DNA from: Spirochaetaceae bacterium
GTDB lineage: Bacteria; Spirochaetota; Spirochaetia; UBA9216
Length of the DNA stretch: 25,530 nt
Assembly: GCA_028527945.1 (NCBI GenBank)
Contig: JAQQAK010000305.1
Coordinates: forward strand, 1-25,530
Direction: 5' to 3'
Part shown: one piece after another, positions 7,144 to 14,297 of the stretch
Layout: the number at the start of each line of letters is the position of its first letter
How positions within the stretch are numbered: the first letter of the stretch is position 1
The notes under the pieces: model-generated
The model's input: the letters and a program-made list of their open reading frames with translations, nothing else
The model's database searches: none
Told to the model about the DNA's origin: nothing
Position numbers and translations under genes: made by a program

Positions 7144-7967
7144 TTTTCCAGAACATACTTGGCAAGCCTCGTATCAGCGTCTTTTCCCAGAAGGTTATGG
7201 TAAACCAGCTTCATTCCTCCAAAGGCTATAAATCCAATAATTTTGAACAGTGGATTAACACGGGTTTTGTAATAGTAATCCATCTTCATCCAGCCATTTT
7301 CTTCCCAGACCTTTGTCCGAAATGGCATTCCGGTAGATGATACCTCTAATTCTGTTTTGTTAAACATAAAATACATGTACTGAATAAAGCTTGGACGTGG
7401 TTTTGGCTGCAGGCGTACCGCGTCATAGAATTTATCCGAGGCCCTTAATAGTTGTCTTTCTATTTTGAGGCGTTTTTTATCATTAATTACATAGAAGGCA
7501 TGCCCAATACCAATAATATCCGTAATATTACAGGCCCACCAATAAAAAGACATTTTGGCCATATATTTAGGCGCACCCATTACCCCGTCGCCCCCCGATG
7601 TCGACATTATCATGGCGGGTTTTGCTATAAGCTCTGGAATATGATCCAGATACATAAATCTGTCAATAAAGTTTTTGAACAAGCCTGATACCATAGCCGC
7701 ATATCCTGGAGAAGCAAATATTATGCCGTCGGCCTCATTCATTGCCTTCAGAATTGAGGGCGCGTCGTCTTTCAACGGGCAATTATGTCCTCCCTTGCGA
7801 AGGCATATTGTACAGCCTCTGCAATAGCGAAGATCCTTGTCAATTAAATGTAGATATTCAAAGTCTACGCTTTCATCAATTTTTTTCATATTATTTTCTA
7901 CAATCTTGACCATGCTCATGGTGTTTCCGTTTTTCCGGGGACTTCCCGATACAACCAGTACTTTCAC
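7140..7967 (-). CDS. Flavodoxin-like NADPH-dependent FMN reductase family protein
   Basis: A 275-residue flavoprotein. The frame is open to 8024, but the GTG at 7967 is chosen because AAGGAGG lies 6 bases upstream and the protein then begins MKVLVVSGSPRKNGNT, the first strand and FMN-phosphate loop of the family. A cysteine cluster (Cys49, Cys52, Cys55, Cys63; C-x2-C-x2-C-x7-C) followed by PLKDD resembles iron-sulfur flavoproteins, though the function of the cysteines is uncertain. ASPGYAAMVSGLFKNFIDRF (85-104) is the second FMN-contact segment. The C-terminal 100 residues extend beyond the usual domain. It follows the MATE gene by 125 bp in the same direction, suggesting a role in reduction or detoxification alongside efflux. 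Confidence 0.82.
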   Translation of the reverse strand: MKVLVVSGSPRKNGNTMSMVKIVENNMKKIDESVDFEYLHLIDKDLRYCRGCTICLRKGGHNCPLKDDAPSILKAMNEADGIIFASPGYAAMVSGLFKNFIDRFMYLDHIPELIAKPAMIMSTSGGDGVMGAPKYMAKMSFYWWACNITDIIGIGHAFYVINDKKRLKIERQLLRASDKFYDAVRLQPKPRPSFIQYMYFMFNKTELEVSSTGMPFRTKVWEENGWMKMDYYYKTRVNPLFKIIGFIAFGGMKLVYHNLLGKDADTRLAKYVLEN

Positions 7968-8092
7968 CTGATCCTCCTTGAATCTGTTTTTCAAGCCAAG
8001 AATAATCAAAAGACCGGGGAGCAACGATACGTGATTCTACGTAGATAGATGGAATTCTTTCTGCGCAAAAAATACTTATTTGAGGAGGCTCT

Positions 8093-9430
8093 TTATAAAT
8101 AACCATACACCATCTTCTTTTTCCATATAAAGCACATGGCTATTAAAAAGGTTCCGCATTCAGCAAGGGGAATGGCAAGCCAAAGGCCGCGTATTCCAAG
8201 AAGAAGGGGCAGTAATAGTATCCCCGCGGATAGCAGGCCAAGGCTTCGTGTAAATGAGATAATCGCTGACAGCCTTCCGTTTGAAAGGGCAGTAAAGAGA
8301 GATGATGAGAATATATTCAGCCCGCTGAACAAAAAGGCGAATGGAACTATCATAAAGCCCGCTCTTGCTATTTTATAGACTCCTGATCCCTTTTGTGCAA
8401 AAATACCGCAGAGCCAGGGCCCCCCAAGCATTGCTGAGGCAAATACAATTGCTGATATACTTAAAATGAATGTAACGCATATTCTGAACAGCCTCTTCAT
8501 TTGTTCATGATTTTGACTCCCGTAATTATAGCTGAACACGGGCGCGACTCCCATGGAGAAGCCTATGCAGAATGTGGAAAGCAGAAATTGCGAATAGATT
8601 ATTATAGTTATTGCAGCGACGCCGTCCGAGCCAAGGAGCTTCATCATGCTTATGTTAAAAAGAAAGGTTGTAACAGCTGATGACAGGTGTCCTACCATTT
8701 CAGATAACCCATTGGAGAAGCTTTCTGATATCACCCTGAAATTAAACCGCGGCATTACATAATGCAGGGCGCCGCTCTTATTGCTCGCAAAGAAGATTAT
8801 TCCCCCAAGGGTCTGAACCATGTATCCCATGCCGGTGGCAAGGGCTGCTCCGTGAATACCCATCTGCAGCGGCCCCATAAAGACATAATCAAAAATAGCG
8901 TTTGTTAAACCCGCGCAGAGTGTCAGTATGAAGCCGAGTCTGGGCCTTCCTGCTGTGACAAAAAAGACGGAAAAGATAACCTGTAGAATGCTCGCCGGCG
9001 CGAATAGCAGAAGAAGGGAAAGGTAGTCCTTCGCGTAAAAGGCAATCTCATCATCGGCTCCAAGCCCGTATATGATGGGTTCAAGCAATGATAGTCCTGC
9101 TATGGAAATGATTAACCCAAGGCTCAGTGCGGTCAGGCTAATCAGGGAAAAATCTCGCCTTGCTTCAAACTCCTTTCCTTCGCCCTGCTTGCGGGCGACA
9201 ATAGCGCTGCCACCGGTTGCTATCATTGCTCCCAGGCCAACCAGCAGGTTTATTATCGGGGTTACAATGTTTAGCGAAGAGAGTGCTATGGTATTTACAA
9301 GGCGTGATATAAAGATTGTATCAACTATTGTATAGAGGCCCGAAAATACCATCATAAAGAGGGTTGGAAAGGCAAATTTTAAAAGCTCCCCCGCTGTGAA
9401 ATTTTTAGAAAGAGGATTATTATTTTTCAA
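8093..9430 (-). CDS. MATE-family multidrug/cation antiporter
   Basis: A 445-residue inner-membrane exporter with about 12 hydrophobic helices in two halves, the MatE domain arrangement. The N-terminal signature (FAFPTLFMMVFSGLYTIVDT, then IFISR) and the second-half ELIxH-equivalent region (SNGLSEMVGHLSS) match DinF/NorM-like antiporters that export drugs in exchange for H+ or Na+. The start is a TTG, supported by AGGAGA (9442-9437) at 6-bp spacing; no ATG fits. The AraC-GNAT gene ends 13 bp upstream, so the two are cotranscribed and that regulator is the likely controller. The substrate cannot be read from sequence. Confidence 0.9.
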   Translation of the reverse strand: MKNNNPLSKNFTAGELLKFAFPTLFMMVFSGLYTIVDTIFISRLVNTIALSSLNIVTPIINLLVGLGAMIATGGSAIVARKQGEGKEFEARRDFSLISLTALSLGLIISIAGLSLLEPIIYGLGADDEIAFYAKDYLSLLLLFAPASILQVIFSVFFVTAGRPRLGFILTLCAGLTNAIFDYVFMGPLQMGIHGAALATGMGYMVQTLGGIIFFASNKSGALHYVMPRFNFRVISESFSNGLSEMVGHLSSAVTTFLFNISMMKLLGSDGVAAITIIIYSQFLLSTFCIGFSMGVAPVFSYNYGSQNHEQMKRLFRICVTFILSISAIVFASAMLGGPWLCGIFAQKGSGVYKIARAGFMIVPFAFLFSGLNIFSSSLFTALSNGRLSAIISFTRSLGLLSAGILLLPLLLGIRGLWLAIPLAECGTFLIAMCFIWKKKMVYGYL

Positions 9431-9443
9431 GACAGATCTCCTG

Positions 9444-10286
9444 TTAAGCGTTTTTATAGAATGTTAATTTTTGGGTTGGGTATCCGAACTCGGTCAGTAA
9501 TTCAGACTCGATAAAGCCGAAGTTTTTAAGTGCCTTTCTATAACCGTTGTCTGCCTTGTCTCCGTCCCTGTAAGTGGTAATGCTGACGCTTTCTTTTTTA
9601 TCAAAGACTTCATACAGCAGCTTGCTTAAAACAAGGTTAAAGAGTCCGCTTTTTTTGTAGAGGGGATGTATTGCAAAGAAGTCTATGCTTCCAGAAGCAT
9701 ATGAAAAGAGGATGCCGCCGGCAATAGTGTTTTTGTCTTTTACAATCAAAGCCTGATTTTTTTCAATATATTTTTTGACTGTTTGTATGTGCTCTTCTTC
9801 ATCCAGAAATGGAAATCCGTCTACAACAAGCCTTGTAAGCTCCATCCATTTGGGGATGTCTTCTTTTTGAGCAGGTTTAAGTTTAAAGGAAGTATTGCTG
9901 TTTTGTGTATTTAGAACTCCTGTGGGGGCGCTGAAATCAAACCGCTGCTGCAGCGGATAGAATATCCTCCTTTTCCGGAAGGAGTTTGGAGTATGCTTGT
10001 ACATGGATTTGAATATCCTGCTGAAAGATTGCTGAGTCTCGTAGCCCGTTAAAAGTGCAATGTCCATAATAGGCCTGTCGGAAAACGAAAGCATCCTTGC
10101 TGCCTCTGTAAGCTGCCTCCGCCTCAGGTAACTGTTAATAGTTGTTCCGGTAGTTTTAGAGAATGTGCGGTGAAGGTAGAATGGTGACAGATTAACTGCC
10201 CTGGATATCTTGCCTAATTCAAGCCTCTCTGTTATGTTTTCTTCTATATAATCAATTGTTTCTATTGTCTTTAAGATCTCTTTCAT
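9444..10286 (-). CDS. AraC-type regulator fused to a GNAT acetyltransferase domain
   Basis: A 280-residue two-domain protein. Residues 8-107 are an AraC/XylS DNA-binding domain with two helix-turn-helix motifs (LGKISRAVNLSPFYLHRTFS and IMDIALLTGYETQQSFSRIF). Residues 133-275 fit a GNAT fold: an N-terminal strand with EDIPKWMELT, central strands around IAGGILF, motif A as IDFFAIHPLYKKSGLFNLVL, and GYRKALKNFGF near the end. The R/Q-x-x-G-x-G loop of active GNATs is degenerate (YKKSGLFN), so the domain may bind a ligand or acetyl-CoA without strong catalysis. AAGGG precedes the ATG. It is first in a likely operon with the MATE exporter and FMN reductase. Confidence 0.82.
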   Translation of the reverse strand: MKEILKTIETIDYIEENITERLELGKISRAVNLSPFYLHRTFSKTTGTTINSYLRRRQLTEAARMLSFSDRPIMDIALLTGYETQQSFSRIFKSMYKHTPNSFRKRRIFYPLQQRFDFSAPTGVLNTQNSNTSFKLKPAQKEDIPKWMELTRLVVDGFPFLDEEEHIQTVKKYIEKNQALIVKDKNTIAGGILFSYASGSIDFFAIHPLYKKSGLFNLVLSKLLYEVFDKKESVSITTYRDGDKADNGYRKALKNFGFIESELLTEFGYPTQKLTFYKNA

Positions 10287-10309
10287 TCATATTTCCCTTG
10301 TCGATGCTG

Positions 10310-10315
10310 ATTATA
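10310..10315 (-). promoter_or_regulatory. Possible -10 box of the AraC-GNAT/MATE operon
   Basis: TATAAT on the minus strand, 23 bases before the ATG at 10286. No good -35 is seen 16-18 bp upstream, which would fit a promoter needing an activator such as the AraC-type protein itself. Confidence 0.35.
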
Positions 10316-10363
10316 TAGAATTGTTCCGCCGAGGTTTTAACCATTATTGCTTTTTTATAAAAT

Positions 10364-10510
10364 TTAGTACATTACTTTAAGTTCACATCTTTCATTGCCC
10401 CTGAGAACTGTTTTAAGAATTTCTACTTTGTTATTCTCTCCTGAAGTTATTTTGAAGCTTTCTTTAAACCCGACAGCGATTTTTTTAAGAAACTCATTGC
10501 TTTTCTGCCA
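10364..10510 (-). pseudogene. Orphan C-terminal fragment, V4R-like domain
   Basis: The minus strand from 10510 down to the stop at 10364-10366 reads WQKSNEFLKKIAVGFKESFK, then ITSGENNKVEILKTVL, then RGNERCELKVMY. The pattern FxxGFxxxF...VEIxKTVxRGxxxCExKV matches the end of V4R / heme-NO-binding-type small-molecule domains, where a Gly-x-x-x-Cys precedes the last strand. No start codon or ribosome-binding site is present, and the frame closes at a TAA (10514-10516) inside the 3' end of hsdM. This looks like the tail of a gene whose upstream part was lost where the restriction cassette joins. The family call is tentative; the truncation is clearer. Confidence 0.45.
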
Positions 10511-12020
10511 TGTTTATCGTTTCCATAATCTCTTTAAAGCTGGCTAAGCCCGATTCAAGGTTTTCGATAATTTCTCCAGCCAGAACATCCGGGTCTGGCA
10601 GGTTGTCTAAATCTGTAAGGCTTTTGTCTTTGAGCCAGAAGATATCAAGGTTGGTTTTATCGCGGGCCAGTATTTCTTTATAGGTAAACTTCCGCCAGCG
10701 GCCTTCGGGATTTTCTGCGCTCCAGCTTTCAGATCTTTTATGCCGATTTTCCGGATTATAGCATTTTACAAAATCTTTAAGGTCGGCTTTTGTAAGCGGC
10801 TTTTTTTTCAGAGTGTGATGTATGTTTGTACGGTAGTCATATATCCAGACCTCTGTAGTATGAGCTTCCTTGCTGGCCGGTTTGTTATCAAAAAACAGAA
10901 CGTTTGCTTTCACTCCATTAGCGTAGAAAATTCCGGTTGGCAGCCGCAATATGGTATGAAGATCTGTTGTAAGCATCAGCTGTTTACGCACTTCTTCTCC
11001 GACGCCGCCTTCAAATAGGACGTTATCGGGCAGAACAACGGCGGCTTCGCCTGTTACTTTTAAGAGCGTTTTTATGTGCTGAAGAAAGTTTAACTGCTTG
11101 TTGGATGTGGTTTCCCAGAAGTCCTGTCGGTTGTAGCTTAAATCCTCTTTCTGGGCTTCTCCCTGATCATTTGTAATGGTCATGCTGCTTTTTTTACCAA
11201 AGGGCGGATTGGCCAGAACGTAATCGTAACGGCTGCCGTCGTCTGCAATTAAAGCGTCATTGGATGAGATAAAACTTTCTCCATCTATTTCGCCAATATT
11301 GTGCAGATACATATTCATAAGACAGAGGCGGCGGGTGTTTGCAACAATCTCGTTACCGTGAAAGGTTGAACTTTTTAGAAACTCCTTCTCTTCGCGGTCA
11401 AGCTGGTTGTTTTCGGCAATCCAGTCGTAGGCTGACAGAAAGAACCCTCCGGTTCCACAGGCCGGATCTGCAATAGTTTTAAGGGGCTTTGGCTGAACGC
11501 AGGCTACCATGGTTTTTATCAGGGCACGGGGTGTAAAATACTGACCGGCTCCTGATTTTGTGTCTTCTGCATTTTTTTCCAAAAGACCTTCGTAGATTTT
11601 ACCCTTAACATCGGCGCCCATCATTGACCATTCTTCATTGTCTATCATGTTTATAACGCGCGAGAGCTTGGCCGGATCCTGTATTTTATTCTGGCTCTTG
11701 GTAAAGATTTGCCCCAGCATTCCCTTTTCGGTGCTTAAACTTCGCAGAAGCTGGGAATAAAATAATTCAAGCTCGGCTCCGCGTTTTGCGGAAAGTGTTT
11801 CCCAGTCGCAGGTTTCACCGTTTTCGGTTTCATTACCTTCCACATCTTTTAAGCGAGGAAAGTGCAGCCCCTTGCTGTAGGGCGGTTTATTTAATTCATC
11901 CGCCATTTTTAGAAACAGCAGATAGGTTATCTGTTCAAGGTAATCGCCGTAGCTGACCCCGTCGTCGCGGAGTACATTGGCAAGGTTCCATATTTTGGAA
12001 ATGATGGTTGAGTCTGTCAT
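10494..12020 (-). CDS. hsdM: Type I restriction-modification DNA methyltransferase subunit HsdM
   Basis: A 508-residue N6-adenine methyltransferase. The helical HsdM N-terminal domain spans about 5-150 (IWNLANVLRDDGVSYGDYLE). GQYFTPR (159-165) is the usual lead-in to the catalytic domain, DPACGTGG (185-192) is the SAM-binding motif I, and NPPF (271-274) is the catalytic motif IV. Length and all motifs are intact. With HsdS it should form the M2S1 methylase that protects host DNA. The ATG lies 1 base after the rhuM stop (TAGCATG), with AGGAA upstream. It is last in the hsdR-hsdS-rhuM-hsdM cassette, an unusual order that may keep methylase levels dependent on the whole transcript. Confidence 0.94.
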   Translation of the reverse strand: MTDSTIISKIWNLANVLRDDGVSYGDYLEQITYLLFLKMADELNKPPYSKGLHFPRLKDVEGNETENGETCDWETLSAKRGAELELFYSQLLRSLSTEKGMLGQIFTKSQNKIQDPAKLSRVINMIDNEEWSMMGADVKGKIYEGLLEKNAEDTKSGAGQYFTPRALIKTMVACVQPKPLKTIADPACGTGGFFLSAYDWIAENNQLDREEKEFLKSSTFHGNEIVANTRRLCLMNMYLHNIGEIDGESFISSNDALIADDGSRYDYVLANPPFGKKSSMTITNDQGEAQKEDLSYNRQDFWETTSNKQLNFLQHIKTLLKVTGEAAVVLPDNVLFEGGVGEEVRKQLMLTTDLHTILRLPTGIFYANGVKANVLFFDNKPASKEAHTTEVWIYDYRTNIHHTLKKKPLTKADLKDFVKCYNPENRHKRSESWSAENPEGRWRKFTYKEILARDKTNLDIFWLKDKSLTDLDNLPDPDVLAGEIIENLESGLASFKEIMETINMAEKQ

Positions 12021-12021
12021 G

Positions 12022-12993
12022 CTATTTGTTCCTGTTTAAGATGCTGATTATGAGTTTTTTTACGGTTTCTGCTTCTTCCGGTTTGCTTGCCGCAATGAGC
12101 AGGGTTAAAGACGCCAGTGTGCTGTTGTCAAAGAGCGGCTCTCCGCCGGATTTTAAGAGGGCGTTATTTTTTTGCAGAAAGAATAAAAAGCAGGCTGCGG
12201 CAATGCGTTTGTTACCGTCAACAAAAGAATGATTTTTGGTAACAAAATAAAGCAGATTAGCGGCTTTTTCTTCTATGGTAGGATAGAGTTCCTGCCCTGC
12301 GAAGGATTGCCGTATTTGTTCGATGGAGCTTTTAAAGCTGTCATCTTTGGGTTTTGCAAAAACATCCGATTTAAAATCGCTGTACATATTGGTTATAAGG
12401 TTCATGTAATCGTTATAGGATGGAAAAAGGGTTTCTTTCCGGGAGCTTCCCTTGTTATCAAGCTCTTCGTGATCATAATCATCGAGTAAGGCCAGACCCT
12501 TGGAAAAAAGACTGAAAACTTCCTTGTTTTGCTCATCAGCGGCACACTCTATTGCCCGGCTGATAATGCGAATGCCTGTTTTAAGGTGTTCGACTTCCTG
12601 ATTTTTCTGTTTAAGCCGCTGCTCGTTTATGGCATAACCCTGAACAAGGTAGTCTTTTAAGCGGGCGGTAGCCCACTGGCGGAACTGAACGCCACGTTTG
12701 GAATTAACCCGGTATCCGACAGAGATAATCATGTCGAGATTGTAGTGGTCTCTATCACGGGCAACCTGACGGGATCCTTCAGTTTGAACTGTTCGGAATT
12801 TCCGAACAGTTGACTCGGGTTCAAGTTCGCCATCGGCGTAGATATGCTTAATATGTTCACTAATATTAGCTTTGCTTGAATCAAAAAGCTCTATCATCTG
12901 TGCCTGTGTTAGCCAGACGGTGTCCTCGTTAACCTGTACGGTTATTTCAGTTTTTTCGTCTGGTGTTTTGTAAATTTCAATGCTACCTGACAT
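12022..12993 (-). CDS. rhuM: RhuM-family protein with C-terminal Fic/Doc domain
   Basis: A 323-residue two-part protein. Residues 1-125 are the RhuM virulence-protein domain with a helix-turn-helix-like segment (VWLTQAQMIELFDSSKANIS) and the family signatures STVRKFRTVQTEGSR and YNLDMIISVGYRVNSKRG. Residues 125-180 look coiled. Residues 195-320 carry a Fic/Doc core with HSFVDGNKR at 255-263, the H-x-F-x-D-G-N-K-R form typical of Doc-like enzymes, which phosphorylate or AMPylate targets such as EF-Tu. No separate antitoxin gene adjoins it; the N-terminal part might act as internal inhibitor or DNA-binding anchor. It sits between hsdS and hsdM. AAGGA precedes the ATG. Its role in the cassette is not established from sequence. 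Confidence 0.88.
   Translation of the reverse strand: MSGSIEIYKTPDEKTEITVQVNEDTVWLTQAQMIELFDSSKANISEHIKHIYADGELEPESTVRKFRTVQTEGSRQVARDRDHYNLDMIISVGYRVNSKRGVQFRQWATARLKDYLVQGYAINEQRLKQKNQEVEHLKTGIRIISRAIECAADEQNKEVFSLFSKGLALLDDYDHEELDNKGSSRKETLFPSYNDYMNLITNMYSDFKSDVFAKPKDDSFKSSIEQIRQSFAGQELYPTIEEKAANLLYFVTKNHSFVDGNKRIAAACFLFFLQKNNALLKSGGEPLFDNSTLASLTLLIAASKPEEAETVKKLIISILNRNK
12787..12811. repeat. 25-bp palindrome inside rhuM
   Basis: AACTGTTCGGAA (12787-12798) and TTCCGAACAGTT (12800-12811) are perfect inverted arms around one T. A further CAGTT at 12780-12784 makes a second, smaller dyad (CAGTT-TG-AACTG) with the left arm. The arms encode the TVRKFRTV stretch of RhuM. Confidence 0.85.
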
Positions 12994-13022
12994 AGTTTGT
13001 TTCCTTAGAGATTGTTTCTATC

Positions 13023-14297
13023 TTATTTTGCACAGGTCTTCTCTTTCTGTATTCTTTCCAGAAGTACGCTGGCCGGTTCGTAATCGGCTTCCTGTTTGCA
13101 GCGGGCAATTTCGGCTTTGGTAAGAAGTTCACCTTCAAAGGCCTTTTTTAAGATGCTCTGCCTAAGGGCTTCCGCCTTGTCCAATGCCTTGGTAATATTC
13201 TGTTCAACCTTGTCGCAGACGGAAAGGCGTGATTCGATTTCACGGACTATTTGGTGTTGTTCCTGGATGGATGAAGGAAGAGGAACTGGGATTGTTTTCA
13301 AATCATCAAGATTTAATCCTGCTTTTACTGCCCCTTTGTTTTTTAGATTAAAATGTTTAATTCCTCCAGATTCTGAAACAATCCAATATCCAAAATATTT
13401 TTTATCAAATCCATCTTTTGGCCTGCAAAGGGAAACATGCTGATTTACATACGCATCCTCTAATTTTGGAGCTATTGCAAACATTCCTAAATATCCAGTT
13501 ATTGAAAAAAGAAAATCTCCTTCATAAACTTTTGTCCTTAATCCCTCAGTTTTATTGTATGGGAGTTTCACATATTGATTTTTGGAAGGTCGTAAATCCA
13601 GATCTAATGTGTTAAAATTTAAATTTGTTACTCTGATAAACAAGGAGCCCTCATCTGAGTAATATTTTGACCAACCTCTTGAACCACTTGTTACGAAAGA
13701 AAATAAATCACCACTTTTCACCCATTCCCATTTTTCTGGAAGGTTTGTCTGTTTTTCTCTCCATTCTTTGGTGAGTTCTCCCTCAAAGGCTTTTTTCAGT
13801 ACGGCCTGGCGGTAAATCTTTAGCTGCTCCTGGGCTTTTTTAAGGTCGGCAATGCCGTTGTCCAGATCGGAAAACAGGCCTTCTATTTTGGCTACTATGG
13901 CCCGTTGAATGGGAAGGGGGGGGAATGAATAATTAATTTTTAATATATCCCTTTTTGCAAGGCTTGGTATTGTTGTACTTTTATCTAGTTTTTTAAAATT
14001 AAAACCCATGCAAAAATAGAAATTGAACATAGAATCTAAAAAACATTTTGGTGAAATACCGAATGCTGTATCAACGTTCCAGAAGCGTTCACTTACGTAT
14101 ATAGGAGAATTTATCGTCCCTTTTCTTCCAATTATAGTTGTGCCAGGCTCACATAAATATTCATCTGCATAACCAAAAATGCCACCACTACCATAAATCG
14201 GGTATTTACCATCTGGATTTTCTACTTGTTTTTGATTTTTACCACTAACAATTTCGCAAACTTCCCCCAGTTCAACCTCTACCCAGTCTTCCCTCAC
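13023..14297 (-). CDS. hsdS: Type I restriction-modification specificity subunit HsdS
   Basis: A 424-residue DNA-recognition subunit with the standard two-half layout. TRD1 covers about 1-128, the first conserved helical region 129-180 (IYRQAVLKKAFEGELTKEWR), TRD2 187-342 and the second conserved region 343-393 (ALRQSILKKAFEGELLTKAE). Each TRD reads one half of a bipartite target. Both TRD-coding stretches (about 13930-14270 and 13280-13740) are visibly richer in A+T than the conserved regions and the other hsd genes, as expected where TRDs have been exchanged. The start is a GTG overlapping the hsdR stop by 4 bases (GTGA), so translation is coupled. The target sequence cannot be predicted here. 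Confidence 0.93.
   Translation of the reverse strand: MREDWVEVELGEVCEIVSGKNQKQVENPDGKYPIYGSGGIFGYADEYLCEPGTTIIGRKGTINSPIYVSERFWNVDTAFGISPKCFLDSMFNFYFCMGFNFKKLDKSTTIPSLAKRDILKINYSFPPLPIQRAIVAKIEGLFSDLDNGIADLKKAQEQLKIYRQAVLKKAFEGELTKEWREKQTNLPEKWEWVKSGDLFSFVTSGSRGWSKYYSDEGSLFIRVTNLNFNTLDLDLRPSKNQYVKLPYNKTEGLRTKVYEGDFLFSITGYLGMFAIAPKLEDAYVNQHVSLCRPKDGFDKKYFGYWIVSESGGIKHFNLKNKGAVKAGLNLDDLKTIPVPLPSSIQEQHQIVREIESRLSVCDKVEQNITKALDKAEALRQSILKKAFEGELLTKAEIARCKQEADYEPASVLLERIQKEKTCAK

Noticed and set aside
7968..8024. Upstream extension of the FMN reductase to 8024
   Set aside because: The extra 19 residues precede the conserved first strand, and the proper ribosome-binding site sits before the GTG at 7967.
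7968..8106. Open minus-strand frame from 8106 running through the MATE-FMN reductase gap into the reductase gene (71 codons)
   Set aside because: It starts inside the end of the MATE gene without a ribosome-binding site, overlaps the reductase in another frame, and matches no family I know. The AAGGAGG at its centre belongs to the reductase GTG start.
12229..12489. Plus-strand frame antisense to rhuM (86 codons)
   Set aside because: Lies wholly within the Fic-coding part of rhuM, has no recognisable motif or ribosome-binding site, and rhuM's protein evidence is strong.
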